Assembly (NCBI RefSeq): GCF_013114835.1 | Contig: NZ_JAAVLW010000005.1 | Coordinates: 372,001-436,000 of the forward strand | Origin: Bradyrhizobium archetypum | Lineage (GTDB): Bacteria > Pseudomonadota > Alphaproteobacteria > Rhizobiales > Xanthobacteraceae | Direction of reading: 5' to 3' | Length of the DNA: 64,000 nt | Part shown: positions 48,002-56,862 of the stretch, piece by piece | How positions within the stretch are numbered: position 1 is the first letter of the stretch | How the letters are laid out: each line of letters starts with the position of its first letter | The notes under the pieces: generated by a model | What the model was told of the DNA's origin: nothing | The model's input: the letters and a program-made list of their open reading frames with translations, nothing else | The model's database searches: none | Made by a program: the position numbers and the translations under genes

Positions 48002-48561
48002 ATCTCGACCTTCTCCTTGTGCTCGAGCTCGACGCCGGTGCGCCACATGTAGATGCTCTTGATCAGTTCGGACACGCCTTGGATCAGCAGCAGAAGGCAG
48101 GCGAACGGCACGACGAACTTGAACGGCCACAGCACGGGCCGCCACGGTGTCTGGTCCGAAGTCTCGTTGATCAGCCAGGCGTAGTGAAATTCGTTCCAGC
48201 TGATCAGGAACAGCATGATCAGGCTCGGGAAGAAAAAGACGATATAGGAGATCGTATCGATCCAGCCCTTCCTGGGGACGGAAAACTTCTCCCAGAAGAA
48301 ATCGGTGCGGATATGAGCACCCTTGTGCAAAGCGTAAGCGGCACCCAGCATGAACAGCGAGCCGTACAGCATGTAGGTTACGTCGTAGGCCCATATGGTC
48401 GGCGCATTGAACAGGTAACGCGCTGTAACCTCGTAGGCGACGGCGAGAACCAGCGGCACCGACAGCCACGAAATGATCGTGCCGGTCCGGTCCGTGAAGC
48501 CGTCGATGATCCTGATTATGGCCAGGAGCGCCGGCGGCTGCCTGCCTGTTGTATCAGCCAT
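47998..48561 (-). CDS. dctQ: TRAP transporter small permease (DctQ), system 2
   Basis: A 187-residue protein with four helices. AYEVTARYLFNAPTIWAYDVTY and GAAYALHKGAHIRTDFFWEKF (shown as GAAYALHKGAHIRTD) are the DctQ hallmarks. The start is at 48561 with GGAGGG upstream; the frame extends into dctP territory without support. It lies between dctP and dctM in the usual order. Confidence 0.92.
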   Translation of the reverse strand: MADTTGRQPPALLAIIRIIDGFTDRTGTIISWLSVPLVLAVAYEVTARYLFNAPTIWAYDVTYMLYGSLFMLGAAYALHKGAHIRTDFFWEKFSVPRKGWIDTISYIVFFFPSLIMLFLISWNEFHYAWLINETSDQTPWRPVLWPFKFVVPFACLLLLIQGVSELIKSIYMWRTGVELEHKEKVEI

Positions 48562-48671
48562 CCCTCCCCTTTCCGCCGACCGTTCGGGCGGCCGATTTGC
48601 CGCACGATGCAGGCCGGCCGCATGAGCCGCATCAATGGAGGGCGGCCGAACCGGTCGCCCCGGACGAAGCC

Positions 48672-49778
48672 CTATTTCTCGACGGGGAAGTAATAGTTCG
48701 CCATGAAGGAATACGGCGGAAAATAGGACCGCTTGTACGGCACCACAGCGCTGGCATAGGCCTTCTGCGAGTCGTGCACCTTCTTGAAGAACGGGTTCTT
48801 GGCGCCCTCCGCCGCCGCGATCTCGTCCCACTTCTTGATGAAGGCCAGCAGGATCTCGGTCGGCGTGCGCAGGATCTGTACGCCATGCTTCTGCTGCATC
48901 TCAATCAGCGCATCGGCATTCTGGCGCTGCCACTTGGTCCACCAGACGAGGAATGTCTCGTTTGCCGCCGACTTGATGATTTCCTGATGCTGCGCGCTGA
49001 GCTCCTTCCACACATCGCCGTTGATCACGATTTCGCCTACCGTCACGTTCTCATGCAGGCCGGGCGAATAGTGGTACTTCCAGACATTGTGGAAACCGAG
49101 CTGCAGGTCTTCGATGCCGCCGACCCATTCCGCGCAATCGATCACGCCGCGCTGCGCCGAGGGAATGATTTCGCCGCCCGGCATGTTGACCACCGTGAAG
49201 CCGAGCGCCTGCCAGACCTCGCCGGCCATGCCAGTCTGGCGGCATTTCATGCCTTTCATGTCCTCAATCGTCTGGATCGGCTTCTTGAACCAGCCGAACG
49301 CCTGCGGACCTGCAGGCAGGATGGGGAACACGACCACGTTGAGCTTGAGCTCCTTCTGATAGAACTCGTTGTAAAGGTCGAGGCCGCCGCCGTGATAGAG
49401 CCAGCCCATCACGTCCATGAAGTCCATGCCGAACGTGCCGCCGGGACCGCCGGTGAAAAGGATCGCAGTCTTGTTCTTGCCGGTCCAGTAGCCGGCCCAC
49501 GAATGCGCTCCGTCGAGCACCTTCTTATGGGTCGCATCCAGCACCTCGAACGCCGGCACCACCTGCCCGGCGGGCATGGCCTCGATCTTCAGCGCGCCGG
49601 CCGATAGCTTGTTCACCCGCTCGGCGAAGTAGGTGAAGTTGTCATAGAGCGTAAGCGACGCTGGCCATGTGGCCTGCATCTTCAGCACCTTCGTCTGCCC
49701 CATGACTGCCGTGGTGGATCCGACAAACGCCGATGCGATCAGGGCAACGGCGATTACTCCCAGAAACAAGCGTTTCAT
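48672..49778 (-). CDS. dctP: TRAP transporter substrate-binding protein (DctP/TakP type), system 2
   Basis: The 368-residue receptor has a signal peptide ending near TTAVMGQ (about residue 28). Conserved segments are LSAGALKIEAMPAGQVVPAFEVLDAT (shown as LKIEAMPAGQVVPAFEV), DMKGMKCRQTGMAGEV, and NMPGGEIIPSAQRGVIDCAEWVG, the EW pair again marking the TakP-like subgroup. It opens the dctPQM operon, 110 bases before dctQ. The ligand is probably a carboxylate such as a 2-oxoacid; substrate cannot be read from sequence. Confidence 0.93.
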   Translation of the reverse strand: MKRLFLGVIAVALIASAFVGSTTAVMGQTKVLKMQATWPASLTLYDNFTYFAERVNKLSAGALKIEAMPAGQVVPAFEVLDATHKKVLDGAHSWAGYWTGKNKTAILFTGGPGGTFGMDFMDVMGWLYHGGGLDLYNEFYQKELKLNVVVFPILPAGPQAFGWFKKPIQTIEDMKGMKCRQTGMAGEVWQALGFTVVNMPGGEIIPSAQRGVIDCAEWVGGIEDLQLGFHNVWKYHYSPGLHENVTVGEIVINGDVWKELSAQHQEIIKSAANETFLVWWTKWQRQNADALIEMQQKHGVQILRTPTEILLAFIKKWDEIAAAEGAKNPFFKKVHDSQKAYASAVVPYKRSYFPPYSFMANYYFPVEK

Positions 49779-50082
49779 GAGCCATCTCCTCCCTTGGACG
49801 ACGTGACGTCGGCGATCGCTTTTGTTCGTTTTTCTTAGCCGCCAGTCTTGAAATCACGTCTGCCACCATTCTGCCACCATCGCCTCACGTTGTCATCTTG
49901 CTTTCTGGCGTTGGCAAGCGCCGGCATGCGGCGTGCGAAGGCTTCGATCGTTGTGATGGCTCGATCGTGTTGAGCTGAGAATTTCGTCTGTCACGCTACG
50001 ATTCCCCGTCGCGCGAGCGCCTGCAACTTAAGGGATGCGGCACGGCGGCGCGATTATTACACAATGCCATGACGCAGTAAGA
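49779..50082. other. upstream region of TRAP operon 2
   Basis: These 304 bases contain no gene. They hold the leader and promoter of dctP (system 2) and the trailer of the methyltransferase gene. A perfect tandem duplication of TCTGCCACCAT lies at 49859-49880, and the palindrome-like GACGTGACGTC at about 49802-49812. Confidence 0.4.
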
Positions 50083-50694
50083 CTAGTTTGGACGGGCGCT
50101 GCCTTCGTACATGAAGGTCATCGCCTTCGGTCCAGGCATATAGCCGGTCTCCACCCGCTCAATCCGGAAGCCAGCCCCTTCGATCATCGCACTGATGGGC
50201 CGGTTGAGATGACAGCCGCCACTGATGCACTTCCAGGCAGGCGTCAGCCAGTCCTGCCATCGCCTCACATTCCTGTCCGGCGCCATGCCGTGCTCCACAA
50301 ACAGGAGCTTACCGCCTGGCTGAAGCACCCGGCGCATCTCGGTGAGCGCCATGGCGGCATCCGGAATGCTGCACAAGGTCCAGGTCGTGACAACGGTGTC
50401 AATGCTACGGTCATCGAGCGGAATCGCCTCCGCCGAAGCTTCGATGAAGTTGACCGGCGCTCCCGGCTGCGGTGCGTTCCGGGCCATCGCCGTAAGTTGA
50501 GGAGACCGCTCCAGCGCCAGCAGTTCTGTTACCGGTGAACGATAGAACGGCAAGTTCCGGCCCGACCCGATCCCGATCTCGAGCACGCGACCTTCGGCCG
50601 CGCCGATCACCCGCTCGCGATAGGGCTGCAGTTGCTTGTTTCGCATCGCGAAATCGCAGAGTCTCGGCAGGATAACGTCGCCATAGAAGCCCAT
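50083..50694 (-). CDS. class I SAM-dependent methyltransferase
   Basis: A 203-residue protein with the SAM motif VLEIGIGSGRNLPFY (about 37-51) and a DTVVTTWTLCSIPD acidic region (about 98-111). The N- and C-terminal parts (YGDVILPRLCDFAM; GYMPGPKAMTFMYEG) resemble TMT1/METTL7-type thiol methyltransferases. It starts 79 bases after the cusA stop on the same strand, so it may belong to the copper operon. A thiol or lipid substrate is a guess from family similarity. Confidence 0.85.
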   Translation of the reverse strand: MGFYGDVILPRLCDFAMRNKQLQPYRERVIGAAEGRVLEIGIGSGRNLPFYRSPVTELLALERSPQLTAMARNAPQPGAPVNFIEASAEAIPLDDRSIDTVVTTWTLCSIPDAAMALTEMRRVLQPGGKLLFVEHGMAPDRNVRRWQDWLTPAWKCISGGCHLNRPISAMIEGAGFRIERVETGYMPGPKAMTFMYEGSARPN

Positions 50695-50772
50695 GGTCCA
50701 TTCCTCCAGCCGCCCATCGGATGTAGCGACAGACGTATCAGCGAGCGACCACTAGGTAGGACATCATTGATC

Positions 50773-53700
50773 TCATTCAACCGGCTCCGCGGCGCGCTCC
50801 ACTCTCTTCGCATGCGTCGCAACTGCCGCGGCAGGCCGGCCTGCGTCGGGATCGCCGGGCAGTCCAAAGCCCTTGAGCAGGCCAAATACGGCCGGAATCA
50901 CGATCAGCGTCAGCAGTGTCGAGGAGATCATGCCGCCGATCATCGGGACCGCAATGCGCTGCATGATCTCCGAGCCGGTGCCGGTGCTCCACATGATCGG
51001 CAACAGGCCGGCCATGATGGCGACCACCGTCATCATCTTCGGCCGCACTCGTTCGACTGCGCCTTCCATGATGGCATCGTAGAGATCTCGGCGCGTCAGC
51101 GTGCCACCTTCGGCGGCTCTGCGCGCCCGCCGTTCATCCAGCGCATGATTGAGGTAGATGAGCATCACCACGCCGGTCTCGGCCGCAACGCCGGCCAGCG
51201 CAATAAAGCCGACCACGACGGCGACCGACAAATTGAAGCCGAGCCACCACATCAGCCAGAGCCCGCCGACCAGCGCGAACGGCAGCGACAGCATCACAAT
51301 CAGCGTTTCCGTCAGCGAGCGGAAATTGAGATAGAGCAGCAGGAAGATGATCGCGAGCGTCACCGGCACGACGATTTTCAGCCGCGCCGCCGCCCGCTCC
51401 AGATACTCGTACTGGCCGCTCCACACGAGGTAAGCGCCCGGCGGAACCTGAATGCTGGCCTTCACGGCGGCCTGCGCCTCGGCAACGTAACCGCCGATGT
51501 CGCGGTCCCTGATGTCGACATAGACGTACGTCGCGAGCTGCCCGTTCTCGGTCCGGATCGTGGTCGGGCCGCGCGCCGGCGCGACTTTCGTCACCTCGCC
51601 GAGTGGCACCGCCCCGCCCGCGGGCATCGTCACCAGAACCTCGCGCGCGATCGAGGCGGGATCGCTGCGCAGGTCTCTTGGATAGCGCATGTTGACGGAA
51701 AAGCGCTGGCGGCCCTCGACCGTCGTCGTCACCGTTTGCCCGCCGAGCGCGGTCGCGATCACGTCCTGCACGTCTTGGATCATGATGCCGTAACGTGCCA
51801 ATGCCGCACGGTCGGGAACGATTTCGAGATAATAGCCGCCGATGCCACGCTCGGCATAAGCCGACGAGGTGCCCGGCACCGCGCGCAACACCTGCTCGAC
51901 CTGCTTGGCCAGCCGGTCGATCTCGACGAGATCGGTGCCGATCACCTTGACTCCAATCGGCGTGCGGATGCCGGTCGAGAGCATGTCGATGCGCGCCTTG
52001 ATCGGCTGGGTCCAGGCATTGGAGACGCCGGGAAATTGCAGCGCCTTGTCCATTTCGGCCGTGAGGCTCTCGAGCGTCAGCCCGGCCCGCCATTCGGCCT
52101 TCGGTTTGAGATTGATGATGGTCTCAAACATCTCGGTCGGCGCCGGATCGGTTGCGGTCGCAGCACGGCCGGCCTTGCCGTAGACCGAGGCCACCTCGGG
52201 AAAGCTCCGGATAATCCGGTCCTGCACCTGCAACAACTCAGCCGCCTTGGTGACGGAAAGTCCGGGCAGCGTGGTCGGCATGTAGAGCAGCGTGCCCTCG
52301 TTCAGATTGGGCATGAACTCGGTGCCGAGCTGCCGCGCCGGCCACACCGTCGCCGCGAGAATGCCGAGTGCAATCAGGATCACCATGATCCTGGCGCGCA
52401 TCACCGCCTTGATGACCGGCCGGTAAATCCAGATCAGGAAGCGGTTGATCGGGTTCTTGTGCTCCGGAATGATCTTGCCGCGCACGAATACCACCATCAG
52501 CGCCGGCACCAGTGTCACCGACAACAGCGCCGCCGCCGCCATCGCAAACGTCTTGGTGAAGGCGAGCGGGCTGAACAGCCGACCCTCCTGCGCTTCCAGC
52601 GTGAAGATCGGCATGAAGGATACGGTGATGATCAGCAGGCTGAAGAACAGCGCCGGCCCGACCTCGGCTGCAGCCTCGATTAAGATCGCAAGCCGCGACT
52701 GTCCGGGCCTGGCCCTCTCGAGATGCTTGTGGGCGTTCTCGATCATGACGATGGCGGCATCGACCATCGCGCCGATCGCAATCGCAATGCCGCCGAGGCT
52801 CATGATGTTGGAGCCGATGCCCAATACCTTCATGGCCGCGAAGGCCATCAGCACGCCGACCGGCAGCATCAGGATCGCGACCAGCGCGCTGCGGACGTGC
52901 AGCAGGAACACGATGCACACCAATGCGACGATGATGCACTCCTCCAGCAACGTGTTTTTGAGCGTGGCAATGGCGGCATTGATGAGGTTGGACCGGTCAT
53001 AGACCGGCACGATCTCGACCGATTTCGGCAGGCTCGATGCAATGTCCGCAAAGCGCTTCTTGACGTTCTGAATGACGTCCAGCGCATTGACGCCAAAACG
53101 CTGCAGCACGATGCCGCTGGCGACCTCGCCCTCGCCGTTGAGTTCGGTAATGCCGCGACGCTCGTCCGGCCCGAGCTCGACGCGCGCAATGTCCCTGAGC
53201 AGCACTGGCGTGCCATTACTGGCCTTGAGCACGATGTTGCCGAGATCGTTGATGCCCTTCAGATAACCCTTGCCGCGGATGACATATTCGAATTCGGACA
53301 GTTCGACGGTGCGGCCGCCGACGTCGGCATTGCTGGCGCGGATCGCATCGCGCATCTTCTGCATGGTGATGCCGAGATCGCGCATGCGCTGCGGATCGAG
53401 CACGACGTTGTACTGGCGCACGAAGCCGCCGACGCTGGCGACCTCGGCGACGCCTTCCGCTTTCGCCAGCGCGAATTTCAGGTTCCAATCCTGGATGGCC
53501 CGGGTATCGGAAAGGTTCAGCTCCCTGGACATCACGGCATATTGGTAGACCCATCCGACGCCGGTGGCATCGGGACCGATTGTCGGAGTCACGCCGGCGG
53601 GCAGCCTCGAAGCCGCGCTGTTGAGGAATTCCAGCACGCGTGAGCGCGCCCAATAGATGTCGGTGCCGTCCTCGAAGATGACATAGACGAACGACACGCC

Positions 53701-53964
53701 GAAGAACGAGAAGCCGCGGACGACTTTCGATTTCGGAACGGTGAGCATCGCCGTGGTCAGGGGATAGGTGACCTGGTCTTCGATCACCTGTGGCGCCTGG
53801 CCGGGATACTCGGTGTAGACGATCACCTGGGTATCCGAGAGATCAGGAATGGCGTCGAGCGGCAGATGCGCTAGCGCATAGATGCCGGCCGCAGCGGCGA
53901 ACCCGCTCCCGAATAACACCAGCAGGAGGTTACGAGCCGACCAGGCGATCAAGCGCGCAATCAT
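50773..53964 (-). CDS. cusA: CusA/CzcA-type heavy-metal RND efflux pump
   Basis: The 1063-residue inner-membrane pump drives metal export by proton flow. The transmembrane proton-relay Asp is in GAMVDAAIVMIENAHKHLE. CusA-type Met residues are conserved at TEMFETIINL and IDMLSTGIRTPIGVKV (E. coli M573 and M623), but the third, in the RYGMTV segment of E. coli (M672), reads RYGIMIQ here: Ile with Met shifted by one. The final hydrophobic block ends FGLLKGFGLPGD. Its start overlaps the cusB stop by four bases. No outer-membrane channel gene is in the operon. Confidence 0.95.
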   Translation of the reverse strand: MIARLIAWSARNLLLVLFGSGFAAAAGIYALAHLPLDAIPDLSDTQVIVYTEYPGQAPQVIEDQVTYPLTTAMLTVPKSKVVRGFSFFGVSFVYVIFEDGTDIYWARSRVLEFLNSAASRLPAGVTPTIGPDATGVGWVYQYAVMSRELNLSDTRAIQDWNLKFALAKAEGVAEVASVGGFVRQYNVVLDPQRMRDLGITMQKMRDAIRASNADVGGRTVELSEFEYVIRGKGYLKGINDLGNIVLKASNGTPVLLRDIARVELGPDERRGITELNGEGEVASGIVLQRFGVNALDVIQNVKKRFADIASSLPKSVEIVPVYDRSNLINAAIATLKNTLLEECIIVALVCIVFLLHVRSALVAILMLPVGVLMAFAAMKVLGIGSNIMSLGGIAIAIGAMVDAAIVMIENAHKHLERARPGQSRLAILIEAAAEVGPALFFSLLIITVSFMPIFTLEAQEGRLFSPLAFTKTFAMAAAALLSVTLVPALMVVFVRGKIIPEHKNPINRFLIWIYRPVIKAVMRARIMVILIALGILAATVWPARQLGTEFMPNLNEGTLLYMPTTLPGLSVTKAAELLQVQDRIIRSFPEVASVYGKAGRAATATDPAPTEMFETIINLKPKAEWRAGLTLESLTAEMDKALQFPGVSNAWTQPIKARIDMLSTGIRTPIGVKVIGTDLVEIDRLAKQVEQVLRAVPGTSSAYAERGIGGYYLEIVPDRAALARYGIMIQDVQDVIATALGGQTVTTTVEGRQRFSVNMRYPRDLRSDPASIAREVLVTMPAGGAVPLGEVTKVAPARGPTTIRTENGQLATYVYVDIRDRDIGGYVAEAQAAVKASIQVPPGAYLVWSGQYEYLERAAARLKIVVPVTLAIIFLLLYLNFRSLTETLIVMLSLPFALVGGLWLMWWLGFNLSVAVVVGFIALAGVAAETGVVMLIYLNHALDERRARRAAEGGTLTRRDLYDAIMEGAVERVRPKMMTVVAIMAGLLPIMWSTGTGSEIMQRIAVPMIGGMISSTLLTLIVIPAVFGLLKGFGLPGDPDAGRPAAAVATHAKRVERAAEPVE

Positions 53965-55364
53965 GGCTGAGCTCCCTCGGCAAGCCCCTTAAGTGCCGCC
54001 TTCAGGTTGCTTTCCGCATCGATAAGAAAATTGGCCGAGATGACGACGGGCTCGCCGTCCTTCAGCCCGCCGCGGATTTCGATCAGTCCGTCCCCGCGAC
54101 GGCCGATCTTGACATCGCGGGGCTCGAATCGGCCCTCGCCCCTATCAACCAGAACCACTTGCCGGGACCCGGTATCAAGCACCGAACTGTCGGGAACTGC
54201 CAAAACCGGCTCCGCGCCGCCAATCTCGATATCCGCATCCACATACATGTCCGGCAGCAATGCGAGGTCCGGATTTGCGAGTTCGATCCGAACGCGGGCT
54301 GTCCGTGTCTCGCGGTTGACCTGGGGATAGATGACAGAGATCTTTCCCGAGAAGTCCCGCCCCGGGAAGCTGCGCGCGCGCACGGTTACGGGTTGTCCGA
54401 CCGCAAGCGAGCCGAGATCGCGCTCGGCTATGTCAATTATCGCCCAGACCACCGACGTGTCCGCAACGCGGAAAAGCACATCGCCCGGCTGAGCTCGCAT
54501 CCCCTGGACGGCGTTGCGTTCCAACACGATGCCGTCGCGTGGGGCCAGCCACTCGACAGTCACCGGAACGACCCGCGTTCTCTCGACCTCAGTGATCACT
54601 GCGTCAGGCACGTCAAGATTCGTCAACCGCTGCCGTGAACCGCGTCCGTAGGACGGTTCGCCCGCCGTAGTCTTGGACGTCAATGTCGTCACATACTCTG
54701 CGGCCGCACTGGAAACTGCCGGACTATAGACCTGCATCAAGGGCTGCCCCTTCTTGACAAAGGTGCCAGTCGTGACGTCAGCGACCGATTGCAAATAGGT
54801 TTCCGCGCGCATCGCGATGACCGAGATTCGACGCTCGTCGAGTTGGATCGTGCCTGGCGCCCGCACGACCGTCCGGACCGGTCGGAGGGCCGCCGGCTCC
54901 GATTTGACGCCGGTGCGCTGAATTTTTCCCGGCGAGACCTTGACCGATCCGTCGTCGTTGTCCTCACCTTCATAGACGGGGATGTAATCCATCCCCATCG
55001 AGTCCTTCTTGGGCGTTGGCGAGACGTCCGGCAGGCCCATGGGGTTGCGGTAATATTTGATCTTGCGGTCGGTCGGCGGAGGCGCCGCACTTTCCTGCGG
55101 TGAATTGTCGAAGCTGATATCGGCGTCTCGCGGAACCGCGCGGTAGTCGCGGCCGTCCGGCGTCTTTGTCGGTGTCAGCGAATAAAAAGGCCTGCCGTCG
55201 GGATCCTGATAGTAGATCGCAGCAGCCGGTTCGGCGCGTGCCTGCTCCATGACGTGCGCATGTTTCGTCTCTCCGCCCGGCCAGAGATATGGACGCGAAA
55301 GGACGCCAGCGACCGCGGCAGCCATGACAGCAGCGACGATCCCAACAACAACTGAGCGTTTCAT
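53961..55364 (-). CDS. cusB: efflux RND periplasmic adaptor CusB with metal-binding N-terminus
   Basis: The 467-residue membrane-fusion protein has an N-terminal anchor, then a heavy-metal-binding segment (KYYRNPMGLPDVSPTPKKD with MGMDYIPVYEGE, about residues 102-133). A degenerate first copy, IYYQDPDGRPFYSLTPTKTPDG, precedes it. The adaptor core runs from GTIQLDERRISV to ISANFLIDAESNLKAA. The two-copy metal segment suggests metal capture for CusA in the periplasm. Both ends overlap neighbouring genes by four bases, so the operon is tightly coupled. Confidence 0.94.
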   Translation of the reverse strand: MKRSVVVGIVAAVMAAAVAGVLSRPYLWPGGETKHAHVMEQARAEPAAAIYYQDPDGRPFYSLTPTKTPDGRDYRAVPRDADISFDNSPQESAAPPPTDRKIKYYRNPMGLPDVSPTPKKDSMGMDYIPVYEGEDNDDGSVKVSPGKIQRTGVKSEPAALRPVRTVVRAPGTIQLDERRISVIAMRAETYLQSVADVTTGTFVKKGQPLMQVYSPAVSSAAAEYVTTLTSKTTAGEPSYGRGSRQRLTNLDVPDAVITEVERTRVVPVTVEWLAPRDGIVLERNAVQGMRAQPGDVLFRVADTSVVWAIIDIAERDLGSLAVGQPVTVRARSFPGRDFSGKISVIYPQVNRETRTARVRIELANPDLALLPDMYVDADIEIGGAEPVLAVPDSSVLDTGSRQVVLVDRGEGRFEPRDVKIGRRGDGLIEIRGGLKDGEPVVISANFLIDAESNLKAALKGLAEGAQP

Positions 55365-55768
55365 TTGTCGGCCTGGATGACGAGTTTGCTTTCGACGGTG
55401 CCGGTTTCGCCCTGCACCTTGGCGCCAAGCGATAATTGCCAGCGGCCGGCCATGCTGAAGCTGGCCTTGAACCGGTAGGTGCCCGGCTCCGATCCCGCGA
55501 GCGGGGTGACCTTGGTGACCATCTCCTCCATGGCATCCGGAGCCATGTCGAGTCGCGTGGCGAAAATCACTGCATCCGGAACGGCTTTGCCCGTCGTTTT
55601 GTCGACGAGCTTCACGGCGATGATCTTGTCCGGACCCGTTTTTACGGTCGGTTCAACGAGTTTGAACTCGTAATTCCTGATATCGGCGAACGCGACAGGT
55701 GTGGCGCACATCAAGACAGCGCTGCTCAGCGCGACCCGCAGGCTGCGCGAAAATTGATTGGCCTTCAT
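55361..55768 (-). CDS. FixH/YtkA-like periplasmic protein of the copper operon
   Basis: A 135-residue protein with a signal peptide ending CATPVAFAD and a beta-sandwich-like domain matching the YtkA/FixH-type fold (KLVEPTVKTGPDKIIAVKLVDKTTG shown as TVKTGPDKIIAVKLVD; GTYRFKASFSMAGRWQLSL). Relatives occur beside cusAB operons in rhizobia, with a possible metal or assembly role. It overlaps the cusB start by four bases. Metal ligands are not obvious; Met and His residues in the strand MAPDAMEEM are candidates. Confidence 0.85.
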   Translation of the reverse strand: MKANQFSRSLRVALSSAVLMCATPVAFADIRNYEFKLVEPTVKTGPDKIIAVKLVDKTTGKAVPDAVIFATRLDMAPDAMEEMVTKVTPLAGSEPGTYRFKASFSMAGRWQLSLGAKVQGETGTVESKLVIQADK

Positions 55769-55851
55769 TGGGGATAACCCTCGATCTGCTGGTCAGCTGC
55801 GAACGCAGCATGGACGCGGACGCCACAAGGCGCCGCGCGCGATTGTCGGCG

Positions 55852-56223
55852 CTACGCCGAAACGACCAGGGACCGGGGAGGTTTTGGAGGGGGCGAGTAT
55901 CCGACGCTTTCCACTTCGGGATCGCTGCCAGGAAACGTTCGAAGCGTAACAGGCTGGATTTCGACAACACTCGCCGGCATCGGCGCCTGCAACGTCGCCG
56001 ACACGCAGAGCGCCATCAGCGGGCAATCGGCGCAATCGACGGGCGACGATTTCTCCGGGCAGCACGGCATGTCAGCCGCCGCGAACGCCGCTTCGTCGGC
56101 CAGGGAGGCCATGGCCGTCGATGCCGCCGAATCCACGTTCGCCCGCGCCGCAAGCGGGGCAAATACGAGGCCTGCGATCAAAAAGACCGCTATCAGCCGG
56201 CAAAGGTGGATCGAGCGTTTCAC
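55852..56223 (-). CDS. secreted Cys-rich protein at head of copper operon
   Basis: A 123-residue product with a signal peptide (VKRSIHLCRLIAVFLIAGL to ARA) and the Cys cluster MPCCPEKSSPVDC then ADCPLMALC, giving five cysteines in 22 residues. It is followed by a Pro-rich tail (GYSPPPKPPRS). GTG at 56223 is chosen because the signal peptide starts there; an ATG at 56271 adds a polar extension. No clear ribosome site is seen. I do not recognise the family; a copper-binding or copper-sensing role is inferred from content and from position ahead of the cus genes. Confidence 0.6.
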   Translation of the reverse strand: MKRSIHLCRLIAVFLIAGLVFAPLAARANVDSAASTAMASLADEAAFAAADMPCCPEKSSPVDCADCPLMALCVSATLQAPMPASVVEIQPVTLRTFPGSDPEVESVGYSPPPKPPRSLVVSA

Positions 56224-56449
56224 GGAGCGATTTTCGCATAGTTCGGCCCGTGATGGGAAGCCAGGTTCCATCACAAAGCCGCGGGTTTGCTTAATATAGC
56301 GCAAGTGCGACGCCCCTGATTGCGCTGGATCAATCCCGGAAGCCTGCCGCCTTTCCCTGTTCGGCCTGGCGCAGAACATTTTCGGCCGCTGCGGCTTGAG
56401 GTAGCGGCCGCACGACTTGCAGCCGGCACTTAAAGCAAGGAGCCCCGCC

Positions 56450-56854
56450 ATGCACGCCCGCGAAATGATCGGCACCCACCCGGCCGCCCAGGGCCAGATC
56501 AATGACGCCCTGATCCGTTGCATCGAAGAGTGCTATTCCTGCGCCCAGACCTGTACCTCCTGCGCCGACGCCTGCCTCTCGGAGCGCATGGTGCAGGATC
56601 TCACCCAGTGTATCCGCCTGGACCTGGATTGCGCCGACATCTGCAACATTACCGGCCGCATCATGACCCGCCGGACAGGTTACGACGACGAGGTGATGCG
56701 CCGCATGCTGAGCGTCTGCGCCGCCGCCTGCCGGCTTTGCGCGGAGGAGTGCCAGAGGCATGCAGCCCAGCACGAACATTGCCGTATCTGTGCGGAAAGC
56801 TGTCTCCGATGCATGGAGGCCTGTCAGGAAGTGTCACGCAGCATGGCGCAATAG
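56450..56854 (+). CDS. four-helix-bundle copper-storage protein, Csp3 type
   Basis: The 134-residue protein has 18 cysteines arranged every three to four residues along four helices: CIEECYSCAQTCTSCADAC, CIRLDLDCADIC, CAAACRLCAEEC, and CRICAESCLRCMEAC. Csp proteins of this pattern store up to about 20 Cu(I) ions in the bundle core. No signal peptide is present, so it is the cytosolic Csp3 kind. ATG at 56450 follows AAGGAG. It is divergent from the copper operon (226 bases between the starts), so a shared copper-responsive control region is likely. Confidence 0.93.
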   Translation: MHAREMIGTHPAAQGQINDALIRCIEECYSCAQTCTSCADACLSERMVQDLTQCIRLDLDCADICNITGRIMTRRTGYDDEVMRRMLSVCAAACRLCAEECQRHAAQHEHCRICAESCLRCMEACQEVSRSMAQ

Positions 56855-56862
56855 CGCAGGTA

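Noticed and set aside
48002-48469. N-terminal extension of the DctM (system 2) frame
   Set aside because: It overlaps dctQ in another frame; the ATG at 48001 gives the family N-terminus.
50632-52683. 683-residue open frame on the plus strand
   Set aside because: It is antisense to cusA, of skewed composition (Arg, His, Asp-rich) and without any motif; it is a by-product of the GC-rich codon use of cusA.
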